From assembly GCA_963678275.1 (NCBI GenBank), contig OY782765.1, positions 4,712,001 through 4,776,000 on the forward strand: DNA of 64,000 nucleotides. Direction: 5' to 3'. This document shows positions 16,610 through 26,492 of the stretch, in pieces (position 1 is the stretch's first letter; each line of letters begins with the position of its first letter). A program made the position numbers and the translations under genes. The DNA comes from G963677445 sp963678275 (lineage in GTDB: Bacteria; Bacteroidota; Ignavibacteria; Ignavibacteriales; Melioribacteraceae). The notes below the pieces were generated by a model. That model did not search any database. It was not told where the DNA came from and saw only the letters and a list, made by a program, of their open reading frames with translations.

Positions 16610-17679
16610 ACAAACTGATAGCGAGGACACTGAGGACGCCCGCATACCTTATCCTCTTTGTTACCGATAAATGCCGGATGAAATGCGGCCATTGCTGGTT
16701 TAATGAAGAATGGAAAAAGAATAATTTGTCCGGAGGTGTTTTATCTTTTGAAGAACTGGAGAAACTGGCCGAATCAATCGGCGCTATTCGTTTTCTCAGT
16801 CTTACGGGAGGGGAAGCTTTTATGAGGGATGATATTGTTGATATTGGAGAACTTTTTGCCGCGAAAACAAAACTTTCACGTTATCAGATACCCACTTCCG
16901 GGTTTGATACCGATAAGATAACAAGAGATACGGAATCATTATTAAAGCGGCTTCCCGGTATTCCTTTCAGAGTGGATATATCTCTTGACGGACCTGAAGA
17001 AATTCACGATGAGATAAGAAACCGCAAAGGCAGTTTTACCGCGGCGGTGAAAACTATCAGCGAACTTGTTAAAATTAAAAAACACTTTGACTATTTTGAC
17101 CTTGGCATCATAACAACAATATCGAACAAAAATCAGAACTTACTGGAAGAAATGGCGAAAATTATAGAGGAGATAAATCCCGGAGGTGAATGGATGGTCA
17201 ATATTACCAGGGGAGATCCGAGAGACAGTGAAGCCGCGAACACCGATGTTAACCGTTATATTGAGGCCCACGAGATTATCCGCCGTTCGGTTGCCGATGG
17301 AAAAATGGGTTCTCATTCCGGGCATGCCGACGCGAAGCTGCTCACGGCCAAAAATATAGTCCGCAGGAAAACGATTATCGATATAATAAATGGAAAAGGA
17401 AAAGGGGGAGCGTGCGCTGCCGGTTCGGCCGGAGGGGTGATTTACCCTGACGGATCAGTTTATCCATGTGAGATGCTGAATAAAAGTTTCGGCAACCTGA
17501 GGGATTATAATTATTCCCTTCCTGGTATCTGGAATTCCCCGAAAGCGGATGAAATAAGGGATTATATAGAAGAGAGCAAATGTATATGCACACAGGAATG
17601 TTTTCTTTCGATAAGCCTTCTTATTCGTCCCGGCGCGGTTGCCCGAATATTAAAGGAAAGAATGAAGATGTTTTTATAA
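16582..17679 (+). CDS. Radical SAM enzyme with SPASM-like C-terminal cluster
   Basis: 365 residues. The radical SAM cluster motif is C31-x3-C35-x2-C38 in TDKCRMKCGHCWF, followed by SLTGGEAFMRDD (the GGE motif binding SAM) and RVDISLDGP. The C-terminus contains extra cysteines (GGACAAGSAGG, YPDGSVYPCEML, KCICTQEC) typical of SPASM or twitch auxiliary clusters. Radical SAM/SPASM proteins modify peptides or carbohydrates. As the last gene of a polysaccharide run and overlapping the deacetylase by 28 bp, it is likely to act on a glycan, lipid carrier or small peptide of the same pathway. The actual substrate is not recognisable. Cytoplasmic. Confidence 0.88.
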   Translation: MEEIIYKKINKLIARTLRTPAYLILFVTDKCRMKCGHCWFNEEWKKNNLSGGVLSFEELEKLAESIGAIRFLSLTGGEAFMRDDIVDIGELFAAKTKLSRYQIPTSGFDTDKITRDTESLLKRLPGIPFRVDISLDGPEEIHDEIRNRKGSFTAAVKTISELVKIKKHFDYFDLGIITTISNKNQNLLEEMAKIIEEINPGGEWMVNITRGDPRDSEAANTDVNRYIEAHEIIRRSVADGKMGSHSGHADAKLLTAKNIVRRKTIIDIINGKGKGGACAAGSAGGVIYPDGSVYPCEMLNKSFGNLRDYNYSLPGIWNSPKADEIRDYIEESKCICTQECFLSISLLIRPGAVARILKERMKMFL

Positions 17680-18478
17680 ATCCCGCGGCCGGGGCATCTC
17701 CCTGATATTTTGAATTACAGGATTTTTAAATGGGAGTATGAGAAAATCCGGGATGGTGATTTTTGTGTGACTGAAATGAGAATTAAGAACTCCTTACCCC
17801 TGGTAAAAAAATCACTTATTGAAATCTGTTTGTACAGGGCTCCTGACATCAGAAACATAAAGTATTGTGATAAAACAATATAGATTTTTCATTGCGTATT
17901 TACGTATGCGACTTGTATTATAAATTCTGTCAAAAAGAATTGCGTTCATAATTTTCCTTTGCGTGAAATAATCAGCTGGTAATGCGAGAACCAATAGGAA
18001 TTGTCATTACTCTTATCAAATATATTTCATAAAATATGCCCTTACTTTTTGTCTTGACACAAAAAGTAACTCTCCTGCGGCGAGCAGGCAAAAAAAGTCA
18101 AGACTGCAAAAAAATAAGCTAAAAATCAATTCACTCCGCTAAAATGAAAGAACTCGGCACATAAAAAGACATGTGCCTCAAACAGCTTTCCTTTTTTAAC
18201 GCTCCGTTCATTTGATTTTTTTAACGCTTATTTTTTTGAGGTCGCTTTAAAAGATAAAAACGATATTGAGAGAGGATAGCGAAAAATTTTTACTGTTATT
18301 ATTCTGCCAGTTAATGGAAGAAAATGATAAAATAGTTGCATTTCAATATACGTGATATCAGGAGCTCTGTTGTAAGATAAATCGCGGTATTGCAGACGCG
18401 CGTCCCGAAAAATATTTGGATAACATGTTGCCTTGCAGACTGTTATAAAATGTTTATTGTACTCCTGGGGATAAATCT
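17680..18478. other. 800-bp intergenic stretch with a short palindrome repeat
   Basis: No credible gene. At 18044-18067 an inverted repeat ACTTTTTGT-cttgac-ACAAAAAGT starts a stretch (to about 18235) of a type I have seen often between genes in Bacteroidota-like genomes. The rest is AT-rich, with short open frames lacking protein character. Confidence 0.6.
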
Positions 18479-18639
18479 GGTGTACCTGACGGCACACTCA
18501 TGATTTTTCGCTTATCTTTTTACCAATATGATGTCCCTAACGGGACAAAAAAAAGTAATTGCTGTAAAGATTGCCCCGTCAGGGGCAAAATATTGGCAGA
18601 AAAAAGAAGAAAAAGTCCGGGTGTGCCGTCAGGTACACC
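18479..18639. repeat. Repeat family A, copy 2
   Basis: Outer inverted repeat GGTGTACCTGACGGCACAC against GTGTGCCGTCAGGTACACC, middle pair TACCAATAT / ATATTGG, inner hairpins GTCCCTAACGGGAC and GCCCCGTCAGGGGC. The flanks (TGTTTATTGTACTCCTG on the left, ATATAACACACTCTGAA on the right) are shared with the copy at 60944, so the mobile unit is longer than the palindrome. Confidence 0.9.
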
Positions 18640-18723
18640 ATATAACACACTCTGAATTATATTCGGCGCCTAAGATAAGGGAATTAAATCGCTAAAAATT
18701 TGTTGAATAAAGCCATGGTTTAT

Positions 18724-19044
18724 GAACTCCATACCTCTTGTAAAATGAAATTGCGGAAGTTTATCGCAAATTATCATATCCCAAGTTCTGAATATAAACA
18801 TTAGTTCTCATTCATCAGGCAAACAATAAAATTGATGCTACATTTTAAAGGATGAAAAGTTGTCTCTGTCGTCCCTGGCGGGACTTCTTATGATTGAAAG
18901 TTGCCCGTTTTCCCCACAATAAATTGCGGGGCTATTTTCTGCTGTCCCTGGCGGGACTTTCTTCCAGACTTGTATTCCGCGATTTTATTTTGCGAATGAA
19001 TCCATATAAGTTATTGCTTTTTATAACCGGGATCAGGAGTTCTG
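18724..19044. repeat. Repeat family B, copy 1
   Basis: About 320 bp, with GAACTCC near the left end and AGGAGTTCTG at the right. It contains two GTCCCTGGCGGGAC hairpins and an ACCCCACAATAAATTGCGGGG-like hairpin (degenerate here) between them. No coding content. Confidence 0.85.
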
Positions 19045-19048
19045 GAAT

Positions 19049-19090
19049 TGCCGGGGAAGGGGAAATTTTTCCCTTCCCGGCAATGGTTTG
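19049..19090. terminator. Strong hairpin between repeat B and the propeller gene
   Basis: A near-perfect stem, TTGCCGGGAAGGG against its complement, lies directly after the stop of the minus-strand gene ending at 19096. It lacks a U-tract on that strand, so termination is only probable. Confidence 0.5.
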
Positions 19091-19095
19091 AATTT

Positions 19096-21480
19096 TTATT
19101 TTAAAAGGGTCATCTTTTTCGTTGAGACGAAATTGCCGCCATCTGATGATTCAGCGGTGATCTGGTAAATATATACTCCGGCAGCGAAACCGGCGGCGTC
19201 CCAGTTAATAGTATGATACCCCGCATCCTTTTTCCCGTCAACAAGAACAGCCATTTCCTGCCCGAGTAAATTATATACAGTCAGTTTTACATTTCCGGCA
19301 GATGGAAGAGTAAAGGAGATTTTGGTAGAGGGATTGAAGGGATTTGGGTAGTTCTGGAAAAGAGCGAAATCATCAGGAGTCAGGATTTCAAGATAAAGAA
19401 CCTCGGAACAGGTCGAAGTTCCGTCAAAATCAATCTGTTTTAGTCTGTAAGAAATTTTTCCGCCGGCAGAAATATTATCAGTAAAAGAATATTGCAGAGT
19501 TTCTGTCGAATTACCGGCTCCGTTTATGAAAGCTATTTCTCTCCAGTCAGAATTTTCTTCCATTCTTTCAATAGCGAATCCCATGTTGTTAACCTCAGAT
19601 ACCGTTTCCCATGAAAGAAAAACCTCATTTCCTGAAATATCGGCGCTGAAGTTTGTAAGTTCAACCGGAACAGGAGCGAGATCAAATTCCCAAACGCCGA
19701 AAGATTCAAGCGCCGCGTAAAGTTTGTTATCGATTCGCAGCAGGTCATAAACCTCAGGGTATTCGCCCGGCAGATATGATGGCATTCCTTCAGAAATATT
19801 TTCCCACATGCCCGAAGATTCGTTAAGTGAAAATACTCCTTTGTTTTCGCTCGCGGCAAAAAGGGTTTCACCATTACTTAAGAGAGAGAATATTTCATCA
19901 TCAATCCAGCCAAAATCTTCCATCCACTGATTTTGGGTAAAATCATAATAATACAGATCATATGACTTGGTGGCCGCATATAATATGCCCTTGTGTTTTT
20001 GCAATTTTGTGATAAAAGGATTGGCTGAAAATCCGTTATTCATTTCATTCCAGGATGTTCCCTCATCGGTGCTGTAATAAACTCCTGTTGTGCGGCTGGC
20101 ATAGAGTGTATCCTGAAACCAGTAAGAGTCCTGAACATCACCGGCGCCGGGAAGGGATGTTTCTTCCCAGGTGTCGCCAAAATCGGAAGAGCGCCAGAGA
20201 TCGATATTAAATCCGACTACAGATGCAAAAATATAATTTTCTCCTCCCTCAACATCAGAAATATAACTGAAGGTTATCGGGTATTCCCCCGCTTGTTCCC
20301 ATGTGGCGCCGTCATCATCGCTTTTGTAAATGCCATCTCCATCCGAGCCGGCAAATAAATGTCCGTTCCAGCTTAAAATGGAGTGATAGCCTCTTTCGGT
20401 TGCCCCCTCATTGGAAAGCTGCCACAAATCGGAGCCGGCTGGTTTTTGCCAGATTTCTCCAAAATCGGCGAATAAAGTTCCGGCAAAAAGATTTCCATTA
20501 TGATTTTCGAGAGATTTTGCTGAAACCGCGACTATACCATTATGCATATTAGTCCATTCTGAGCCATTCCAGCTATAAGCTCCCCTGAACGCTGATCCGG
20601 CAAATATATGGTCCTCATCGGCATAAACAGCATTTGCTGTCATATATTGAGGCATCCCGGCGCTCATCTGATGCCACAAGGCGCCATGATTATCGGTCCA
20701 GGAAACCCTGTCTCCGGTGCCGGCATAAACCTTCCCGTTTAATGTTACCATATTGCGGGGACTGTTGCCTGTATATCCGTTTGTCGCCTCTTCCCAGTTT
20801 TCCCCGAAATCGGAACTGCGGTAAACGGCATTCAATCCCCCGGCGAAAAGATATTCTCCATCGTATACTGAAGAGAAAAAGTACCTGTTATCAGGATCAA
20901 TCCCTTCCTCCTTTTTCTCCCAGACCATTTGATCATTCAGACGGTAAAATGCCTCCCCGGTTCCGGCGAATAAATAATCTCCCGCTGAGGTTATTGTTCT
21001 TATCGATTTGTAACCGGTTATACCTTCATTGAGTTCTGTCCAGTTGTTCCCGTTATCGGTTGAGTAATAAACTCCGTCGAAATAAGTGCCTATCCAGAGT
21101 GTGTCATTCTTGAAATGTATTGTCTGAATAGAAATAGAAACGCCATTAATACCGGCGGTAACATCAATCCAGTTTTCTCCCGAATCGGAGCTCCTGTATA
21201 TTCCTTTGTTGTGAGTTCCGGCGAAGAGATATTCGTCATTACCTGCTATAACGTTCATTCTATTGTCATAAGGCAGACCTGATATCTTCAATTCCCACGA
21301 TTGACCATCATCTGTTGAACGGAGAACCGAACCATAGCCATAATATCCGGCTGCCATAAAATAACTGCCTTTATGAGAGGTTATTGAGTTTATCGATCCG
21401 CCCGATGGGCCGTTGGTGGAAGTCCACTGTGCCGAAAGGCTTCCGAGACTAAATAAAATCAGTATAAATATTGTTTTCAT
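19096..21480 (-). CDS. Secreted beta-propeller (BNR/sortilin-like) protein with sorting domain
   Basis: 794 residues with signal peptide MKTIFILILFSLGSLSAQ. Residues 25-590 contain many Asp-box-like units (S-x-D-x-G-x-x-W: STDDGQSW, SSDSGENW, STDNGNNW, SSDFGENW, STDEGTSW), each following a YAGT/FAGT strand, which predicts one or two seven-bladed propellers. A FN3-like domain (VELTNFSADISGNEVFLSWE) follows. The final ~80 residues form the sorting domain (FQNYPNPFNPSTKISFTLP). It is probably an extracellular or surface protein of unknown ligand. No sialidase Arg-triad is evident, so I do not call it an enzyme. Confidence 0.87.
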   Translation of the reverse strand: MKTIFILILFSLGSLSAQWTSTNGPSGGSINSITSHKGSYFMAAGYYGYGSVLRSTDDGQSWELKISGLPYDNRMNVIAGNDEYLFAGTHNKGIYRSSDSGENWIDVTAGINGVSISIQTIHFKNDTLWIGTYFDGVYYSTDNGNNWTELNEGITGYKSIRTITSAGDYLFAGTGEAFYRLNDQMVWEKKEEGIDPDNRYFFSSVYDGEYLFAGGLNAVYRSSDFGENWEEATNGYTGNSPRNMVTLNGKVYAGTGDRVSWTDNHGALWHQMSAGMPQYMTANAVYADEDHIFAGSAFRGAYSWNGSEWTNMHNGIVAVSAKSLENHNGNLFAGTLFADFGEIWQKPAGSDLWQLSNEGATERGYHSILSWNGHLFAGSDGDGIYKSDDDGATWEQAGEYPITFSYISDVEGGENYIFASVVGFNIDLWRSSDFGDTWEETSLPGAGDVQDSYWFQDTLYASRTTGVYYSTDEGTSWNEMNNGFSANPFITKLQKHKGILYAATKSYDLYYYDFTQNQWMEDFGWIDDEIFSLLSNGETLFAASENKGVFSLNESSGMWENISEGMPSYLPGEYPEVYDLLRIDNKLYAALESFGVWEFDLAPVPVELTNFSADISGNEVFLSWETVSEVNNMGFAIERMEENSDWREIAFINGAGNSTETLQYSFTDNISAGGKISYRLKQIDFDGTSTCSEVLYLEILTPDDFALFQNYPNPFNPSTKISFTLPSAGNVKLTVYNLLGQEMAVLVDGKKDAGYHTINWDAAGFAAGVYIYQITAESSDGGNFVSTKKMTLLK

Positions 21481-21704
21481 TTTCTTCCCTGTGTTATAAT
21501 AGATGTCGTATCTTTTTAATGCAAAAAAGATTCAGGAAGTTCAAAATGAAATACTGAATGTTTTCTGATAGGGGTAAAGAGAATGAAACTATATTCTAAA
21601 ACATGAGCAATGATAATCAAAATATGACTTTTGGAATACTTTTTTGGAGCAAATTTATTATTTTAAGAGTCGATTGGCCGACAACAATTCAAATGGAATA
21701 AAGT

Positions 21705-22634
21705 ATGCCGGAAACACTAAAAATACCTCTCCTTGATTTTACGCATATTGATCAAATCAATTTTAAAGAAGATGAATATCAATCTTTGATTCCGAATCTG
21801 GAATCTGCTCCCATAAGAGAACTTCACCACCTTTTCCATATCAACAGGATTGAGTCATATATAAAAAAGATGACCCTGCCTGTGCCGCCTCACAGGAAAA
21901 ACGTCAGTGACTGTATCTTTCTGACCAAAGGTCATTCAGTCAGGACCAAAGGAATAGACAAATATCGGTTCGGTAAAAATCAATTTTTCTTTTTACCCGC
22001 TCAGCAGATATCCTCACATGAATTTATAAGTGATGACGCGGAGGGTTATTTTATTCATTTCAGCCATGAAATTTTCCATACATTATCCTTCAGATATCTA
22101 AAAAACCTTCCTTTCCTTGATCTTTTCGGCAATCCTGTTGTTACCATTCCTGATCAACTGCAACAAACCATATTAAATATTTTTCTGCGTCTTGAGAGCA
22201 TTTACAAAAATTTCTGCCGAAGTGATCTTGATATTGTAAGCTGGTATATTATGGCTCTGATGACAGAAGCCAAAAGATATATCAGAGAGGAAAAGGGAGA
22301 AAAGAAAAATTCGGCATCTGAAATCACAAAAAACTACAAAAATCTCCTTAGCCGCTATATTTACGAAAAACAATCTGTAAATGATTATGCCGACATGTTG
22401 AATGTTTCTCCAAATCATCTTAACAAATGTGTAAGACAGGTGTTAAAGAAAACAGCTCAGGCCCTGCTGAAAGAGATGATAATTGTAGAAGCCAAATTTT
22501 TATTGCGTTATTCAAATCTTTCCACCTCGGAAATTTCATACAAATTATGTGATCAAACCCCAAGTAATTTTATCAGATTTTTTAAACAACAGACCGGAAT
22601 AACTCCCAAAGATTTTATCAATCAATCAAAATGA
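21705..22634 (+). CDS. AraC family transcriptional regulator
   Basis: 309 residues. The N-terminal ~200 residues form a cupin-like ligand-binding half (DCIFLTKGHSVRTKGIDKYR, FFFLPAQQISSHEF). The C-terminal 100 residues are the two-HTH AraC DNA-binding domain (VNDYADMLNVSPNHLNKCVR and STSEISYKLCDQTPSNFIRF, then FKQQTGITPKDF). It is the first gene ahead of the TonB receptor and the whole glycoside-catabolic run, and probably activates it in response to the imported glycoside or a breakdown product. It lies on the same strand as its likely targets. Confidence 0.93.
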   Translation: MPETLKIPLLDFTHIDQINFKEDEYQSLIPNLESAPIRELHHLFHINRIESYIKKMTLPVPPHRKNVSDCIFLTKGHSVRTKGIDKYRFGKNQFFFLPAQQISSHEFISDDAEGYFIHFSHEIFHTLSFRYLKNLPFLDLFGNPVVTIPDQLQQTILNIFLRLESIYKNFCRSDLDIVSWYIMALMTEAKRYIREEKGEKKNSASEITKNYKNLLSRYIYEKQSVNDYADMLNVSPNHLNKCVRQVLKKTAQALLKEMIIVEAKFLLRYSNLSTSEISYKLCDQTPSNFIRFFKQQTGITPKDFINQSK

Positions 22635-22690
22635 TTGATTATGAATGCATTTACCTTCCCTTTGATATTGATAACACTTTCTTAAAAGGG

Positions 22691-22721
22691 TAACATTAAG
22701 GTGTATTTTCACTTAATGTTA
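22691..22721. promoter_or_regulatory. Inverted repeat between araC-type gene and TonB receptor gene
   Basis: TAACATTAAG and CTTAATGTTA flank an 11-nt spacer, 23 bp upstream of the receptor start and 56 bp after the regulator stop. It could be an operator for the AraC protein or a small mRNA hairpin. The absence of a U-tract argues against a terminator. Confidence 0.5.
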
Positions 22722-22744
22722 TTTAACTTAATTGTGAGGAAACC

Positions 22745-25186
22745 ATGTCTAAAAAATCGATTCACTTTTGCGGAACGCCGTTATTCCTTGGGATAATATT
22801 TGTTCTGCTTTTAAGTAATTTTATTATAGCACAAACAGTTAGCGGGGTTGTATCGGATGAACAGGGGAAGCCAATGCCAAGCGCCAATATAATAATTGAA
22901 GGCACAACTACAGGCACCGCTACTTCACTGGATGGAAGCTATACATTAAAATTACCTGATGGTCCCGGACCATTTACACTTAAGGTTTCATTTATTGGTT
23001 ATGAAACAGTTTATAAAAAGATTGATGCTGATACAAAAAAGATTGATTTTGTATTATATCCTTCCGCAAATTCTCTTAAAGATATTGTGGTTACAGCGGA
23101 AAACAGAGCTCAGAGCGCTCAGTCAGTTCCTATTTCGATGGACCTGATAAGCGGACGTGAAATGACCAGGGAAGGAGCCACCGACCTGAACCAGCTTCAG
23201 AATATCGCTCCGGGATTGAACATTGTTCAGAATACTGTATTCAGCCAGGTGACCGTAAGAGGAATCGGTAGTCATGACGGCGCCGCCGAACTTTCAGACC
23301 AGGCCATTCTGATTGGTGTTGACGGTGAATATATTAACCGCCCGGTTGCCTTAAACGCCACACTTATGGATATCGAGCGTGTTGAAGTTCTTAAAGGTCC
23401 GCAGGGAACACTTTATGGAAGAAACGCCACGGCTGGCGCGGTAAATATAATCGCGAATAAACCTGTTTTAAATAGCACGGAAGGTGATCTGTCACTTTCT
23501 TACGGAAATTTTAACACTCAAAAATTAAACGCGGCTTTTAATCTGCCCCTGGGCAGTGCGGCGGCTTTAAGGGTTGCGGGAATGCTTTCGAAACATGATG
23601 GCTACATAGACGCCGGCGAAGCGGGTAAAGTAGATGACGCGAATACATGGGGAGCGCGCCTTGGTTTATTGTTAAAACCGATCGACGCTCTTTCGATATA
23701 TGTGGCCGGAGAATATAACAAAACGGACCAGACAGCAGTCCCACAGTATGGTGTGAGTGTGCCGGGCGCTGATTCGACTTTAACCGGTCAGATTCCATCA
23801 AACTTTAAAACAGATCTTCCGGATGAATTTGAGCTCGCGAACGCCGGTTTTCTGGAAATAGATCAGACAGCTTTCAGAGCAAATATTGAGTATGATCTGG
23901 GCGTTGTCCAATTGGCTTATAAGGGAGGATTCCGCAATATCGATATGTATGGATATCAGCCTCTGAACGGCTTTGTCCCGGAAACATTCAGTTTCGATAA
24001 TGATCTGGAATATAACACCCACAGCCATGAATTTTTGATAAAGGGAGACGCGAAAAACTTATTCTGGCAGGCAGGATATTTTTACGGAAGTGAAGATCAG
24101 GATGTAAGAAGAGGTCTGGTGCTTCCTGTTTTGGCGGGAGCTTTTGGCGGACAGGTTCCGTACAATAATTTTACCATTTATGATGTAAGCTCCACCACAA
24201 ATGGAATTTTCGGACAGGCTACCTATTCATTCACAAAAGAATGGGCTTTCACCGGAGGATTAAGATACACTATGGATAAAAAGGAAAGAACCGGTTCGCA
24301 GCTTTCTGTTTCACCTTTCTCCGGAACAGCTTATTTTTATCCGAATCCGCCATCTTCGGCCAATTCTGAAGGTATGGCGCCTAATCCGGGCAGCGGCGAC
24401 TGGAGCCAGGTTACCTGGATGATGAATCTCGACTATAAATTCGGCGAAAACAAAATGATGTTCGCAAAAGTCAGCACTGGTTATAAAGCAGGCGGGTTTG
24501 ATAACCTCGGAAGCTATGACCCGGAAAAACTGACAGCATTTGAGATTGGAACAAAAAACACATTTATGGATAACCGCCTGCGTTTTAATGCCGCCGCTTT
24601 TTATTATAATTACACCGATCAGCAGGTTAAAGTATTTATAAACACCGAGGTTGGCGACGCTACAAAAAATGCCGCGAGCACAAAAGTATTTGGCCTTGAA
24701 CTTGATGGAGAAATGAAAATTTCCCCGGCTGATCACGCAAAATTGACCGTAAACTATCTTAATGCCGAATATGGTGACTTTATTACACCGATGAATGTTG
24801 TCGGCGCTGACGCTATCGAGGTTAACGCTGAGGGGAATAAACCGCCTCAATCACCTGAATTGACAGTTGTAGCGGGTTATGACCATGATTTTGATATCGG
24901 ATATGGTAAGATAACTGCCGGAATTAAAACAATGTTCAAATCAGACTATTATCTTACAATGAATAACTGGGAAATGGATAAACAGGAGGCTTATACAAAC
25001 ACAGATTTTACTATTTCATATACAGCAAAAAGCCATTTATGGGATGTCGGGTTATTTGTTCATAACCTCGAAGATAACAGAATAATTACTTACTCAGCCT
25101 TTACCGGCGGCGGAATCGACCTATATAACTGGATATTTGGTTCTCCGAGAACTTTCGGCGCCCGTGTAAATTATTATTTCAGATAA
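22745..25186 (+). CDS. TonB-dependent outer-membrane receptor
   Basis: 813 residues. A signal peptide covers about 1-29. Residues 31-115 form a carboxypeptidase-regulatory-like domain (VSGVVSDEQGKPMPSANIII, then GSYTLKL). The plug (about 117-235) has VPISMDLISGREM, VTVRGIGSHDGA and VEVLKGPQGTLYGRNATAG, the standard receptor signature. The remainder is a beta-barrel that ends in RVNYYFR. It is of the single-gene TonB receptor type without a SusD partner, so it most likely imports a small glycoside. Its place between an AraC gene and an MFS plus deglycosidase run points to the substrate of that pathway. Confidence 0.94.
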   Translation: MSKKSIHFCGTPLFLGIIFVLLLSNFIIAQTVSGVVSDEQGKPMPSANIIIEGTTTGTATSLDGSYTLKLPDGPGPFTLKVSFIGYETVYKKIDADTKKIDFVLYPSANSLKDIVVTAENRAQSAQSVPISMDLISGREMTREGATDLNQLQNIAPGLNIVQNTVFSQVTVRGIGSHDGAAELSDQAILIGVDGEYINRPVALNATLMDIERVEVLKGPQGTLYGRNATAGAVNIIANKPVLNSTEGDLSLSYGNFNTQKLNAAFNLPLGSAAALRVAGMLSKHDGYIDAGEAGKVDDANTWGARLGLLLKPIDALSIYVAGEYNKTDQTAVPQYGVSVPGADSTLTGQIPSNFKTDLPDEFELANAGFLEIDQTAFRANIEYDLGVVQLAYKGGFRNIDMYGYQPLNGFVPETFSFDNDLEYNTHSHEFLIKGDAKNLFWQAGYFYGSEDQDVRRGLVLPVLAGAFGGQVPYNNFTIYDVSSTTNGIFGQATYSFTKEWAFTGGLRYTMDKKERTGSQLSVSPFSGTAYFYPNPPSSANSEGMAPNPGSGDWSQVTWMMNLDYKFGENKMMFAKVSTGYKAGGFDNLGSYDPEKLTAFEIGTKNTFMDNRLRFNAAAFYYNYTDQQVKVFINTEVGDATKNAASTKVFGLELDGEMKISPADHAKLTVNYLNAEYGDFITPMNVVGADAIEVNAEGNKPPQSPELTVVAGYDHDFDIGYGKITAGIKTMFKSDYYLTMNNWEMDKQEAYTNTDFTISYTAKSHLWDVGLFVHNLEDNRIITYSAFTGGGIDLYNWIFGSPRTFGARVNYYFR

Positions 25187-25203
25187 TTAAAACTATTTTT
25201 GGC

Positions 25204-25248
25204 GCTCCGGGTTTTATCTGTTTTCCCTTACTCATAAAATCCCGGAGC
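25204..25248 (+). terminator. Intercistronic hairpin after TonB receptor gene
   Basis: GCTCCGGGTTTTAT pairs with ATAAAATCCCGGAGC (one bulged base) around a 16-nt loop. No U-tract follows, so it is more likely a partial attenuator or mRNA-stability element that lowers expression of the downstream transporter relative to the receptor. Confidence 0.6.
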
Positions 25249-25276
25249 AGCCTGACTTAATCAGCGGACATCAATT

Positions 25277-26479
25277 ATGACAGATCAGATCATTAACAGG
25301 AAAGCCGGAATACCACAGGGTATACTGATAATTTTAATAAGCATTCTTCCTATGATGGCGGTAGTGGCGCTAATGCCTGCCGTGCCGGCAATTAAAAATC
25401 AGTTTATTGATGTCCCCTATATTAAAACTCTTACCCCGCTTCTGTTATCCGCTCCAGGTTTTTGTGTGGCATTATTTTCACCTTTTGCCGGAATGCTGAC
25501 AGATAAACTTGGCAGAAGAAGATTATTATTGATATTTACGGCACTATATGGTTTTGGCGGCATCCTTCCCTTTTTTATAGAAGATTTTTATATATTGTTC
25601 GGAGGAAGGCTTATTCTCGGAATAGGAGAGGCTTTCATTCTGACAATAGGCAACGCGCTGCTGGGGGATTATTTTAACCAGGAAGAAAGGGCGAAATGGT
25701 TAATGTGGCAGGGAATTATCGGGTCGCTGACTGGCACGTTGATGCTTTCCTTTACCGGATATTTATCGACTATCGGATGGAACTACCCTTTTTTAATTTA
25801 CTTAATTGCGTTTATTGTTTCGGGGGGAGCGTTTTTCTGGATTTTCGAGCCGGGTAAAAAAACTGATCCGGATAGAAATAACATAAAATCAGGCAGCGGG
25901 CAATTTCCCTATTTACCCATGATTAAGATAGCTGTCTATACTCTGACAGCCTCGGTATTATATTTTGTCTATACGCTGCATTTTTCTTTAGCTCTTGAAG
26001 GAATAGGAATAACGGATGGAAAAGAGATTGGAAACTACAGCGCCATCGCGAGCATCGCGGTGCCGATAGGGGCAATTTTATTTAAACTTATTTCACGCAG
26101 GGATAGTAAGGTTCAATTCGCGACATTATTCCTGCTGATAGGAACAGGCCTGACATTTATCGGGCTGTCGTTCAATATATATACGGTTGTCGCGGCCGCA
26201 TGGCTGCAGCAGCTTGGAAGCGGCATGGCAATACCGGTGCTTATATCCTGGGGGTTGCGCAATGTGCCTGAAGAATTCAGGGGAAGGGGAATGGGATTCT
26301 GGACGAGCGGTTTTTTCCTGGGGCAGTTCCTTTCTCCTCTGGCGGTCTCATTTGTGGAAAACATCACGGGGGATCTGCTGAGCGCTTTTATCATTTTTGG
26401 AATGGTCAGCATACTGCTTTCGGCTGTTAACCTTATTTCCTCTAAAGGTTTTGGAACAAGAAAAAATTTGAATAAATAA
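25277..26479 (+). CDS. MFS transporter, probably for the imported glycoside or sugar
   Basis: 400 residues, 12 predicted membrane segments in two halves. The first-half MFS signature is visible after TM2 (GMLTDKLGRRRLLLIFTALYG). It resembles drug:H+ antiporter/sugar permeases. It follows the TonB receptor by 90 bp and precedes the first deglycosidase module by 13 bp, so it is likely the inner-membrane step of glycoside uptake. No substrate residue is diagnostic. Inner membrane. Confidence 0.9.
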   Translation: MTDQIINRKAGIPQGILIILISILPMMAVVALMPAVPAIKNQFIDVPYIKTLTPLLLSAPGFCVALFSPFAGMLTDKLGRRRLLLIFTALYGFGGILPFFIEDFYILFGGRLILGIGEAFILTIGNALLGDYFNQEERAKWLMWQGIIGSLTGTLMLSFTGYLSTIGWNYPFLIYLIAFIVSGGAFFWIFEPGKKTDPDRNNIKSGSGQFPYLPMIKIAVYTLTASVLYFVYTLHFSLALEGIGITDGKEIGNYSAIASIAVPIGAILFKLISRRDSKVQFATLFLLIGTGLTFIGLSFNIYTVVAAAWLQQLGSGMAIPVLISWGLRNVPEEFRGRGMGFWTSGFFLGQFLSPLAVSFVENITGDLLSAFIIFGMVSILLSAVNLISSKGFGTRKNLNK

Positions 26480-26492
26480 ACAGGTTTTAAAA

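Noticed and set aside
19096..21480. Sialidase call for the large propeller protein
   Set aside because: Asp-box repeats are present, but no arginine triad or catalytic acid was recognised, so only the fold is claimed.
24311..24850. 179-codon frame antisense to the TonB receptor gene
   Set aside because: The receptor sequence is unambiguous on the other strand; the antisense frame has no recognisable features.
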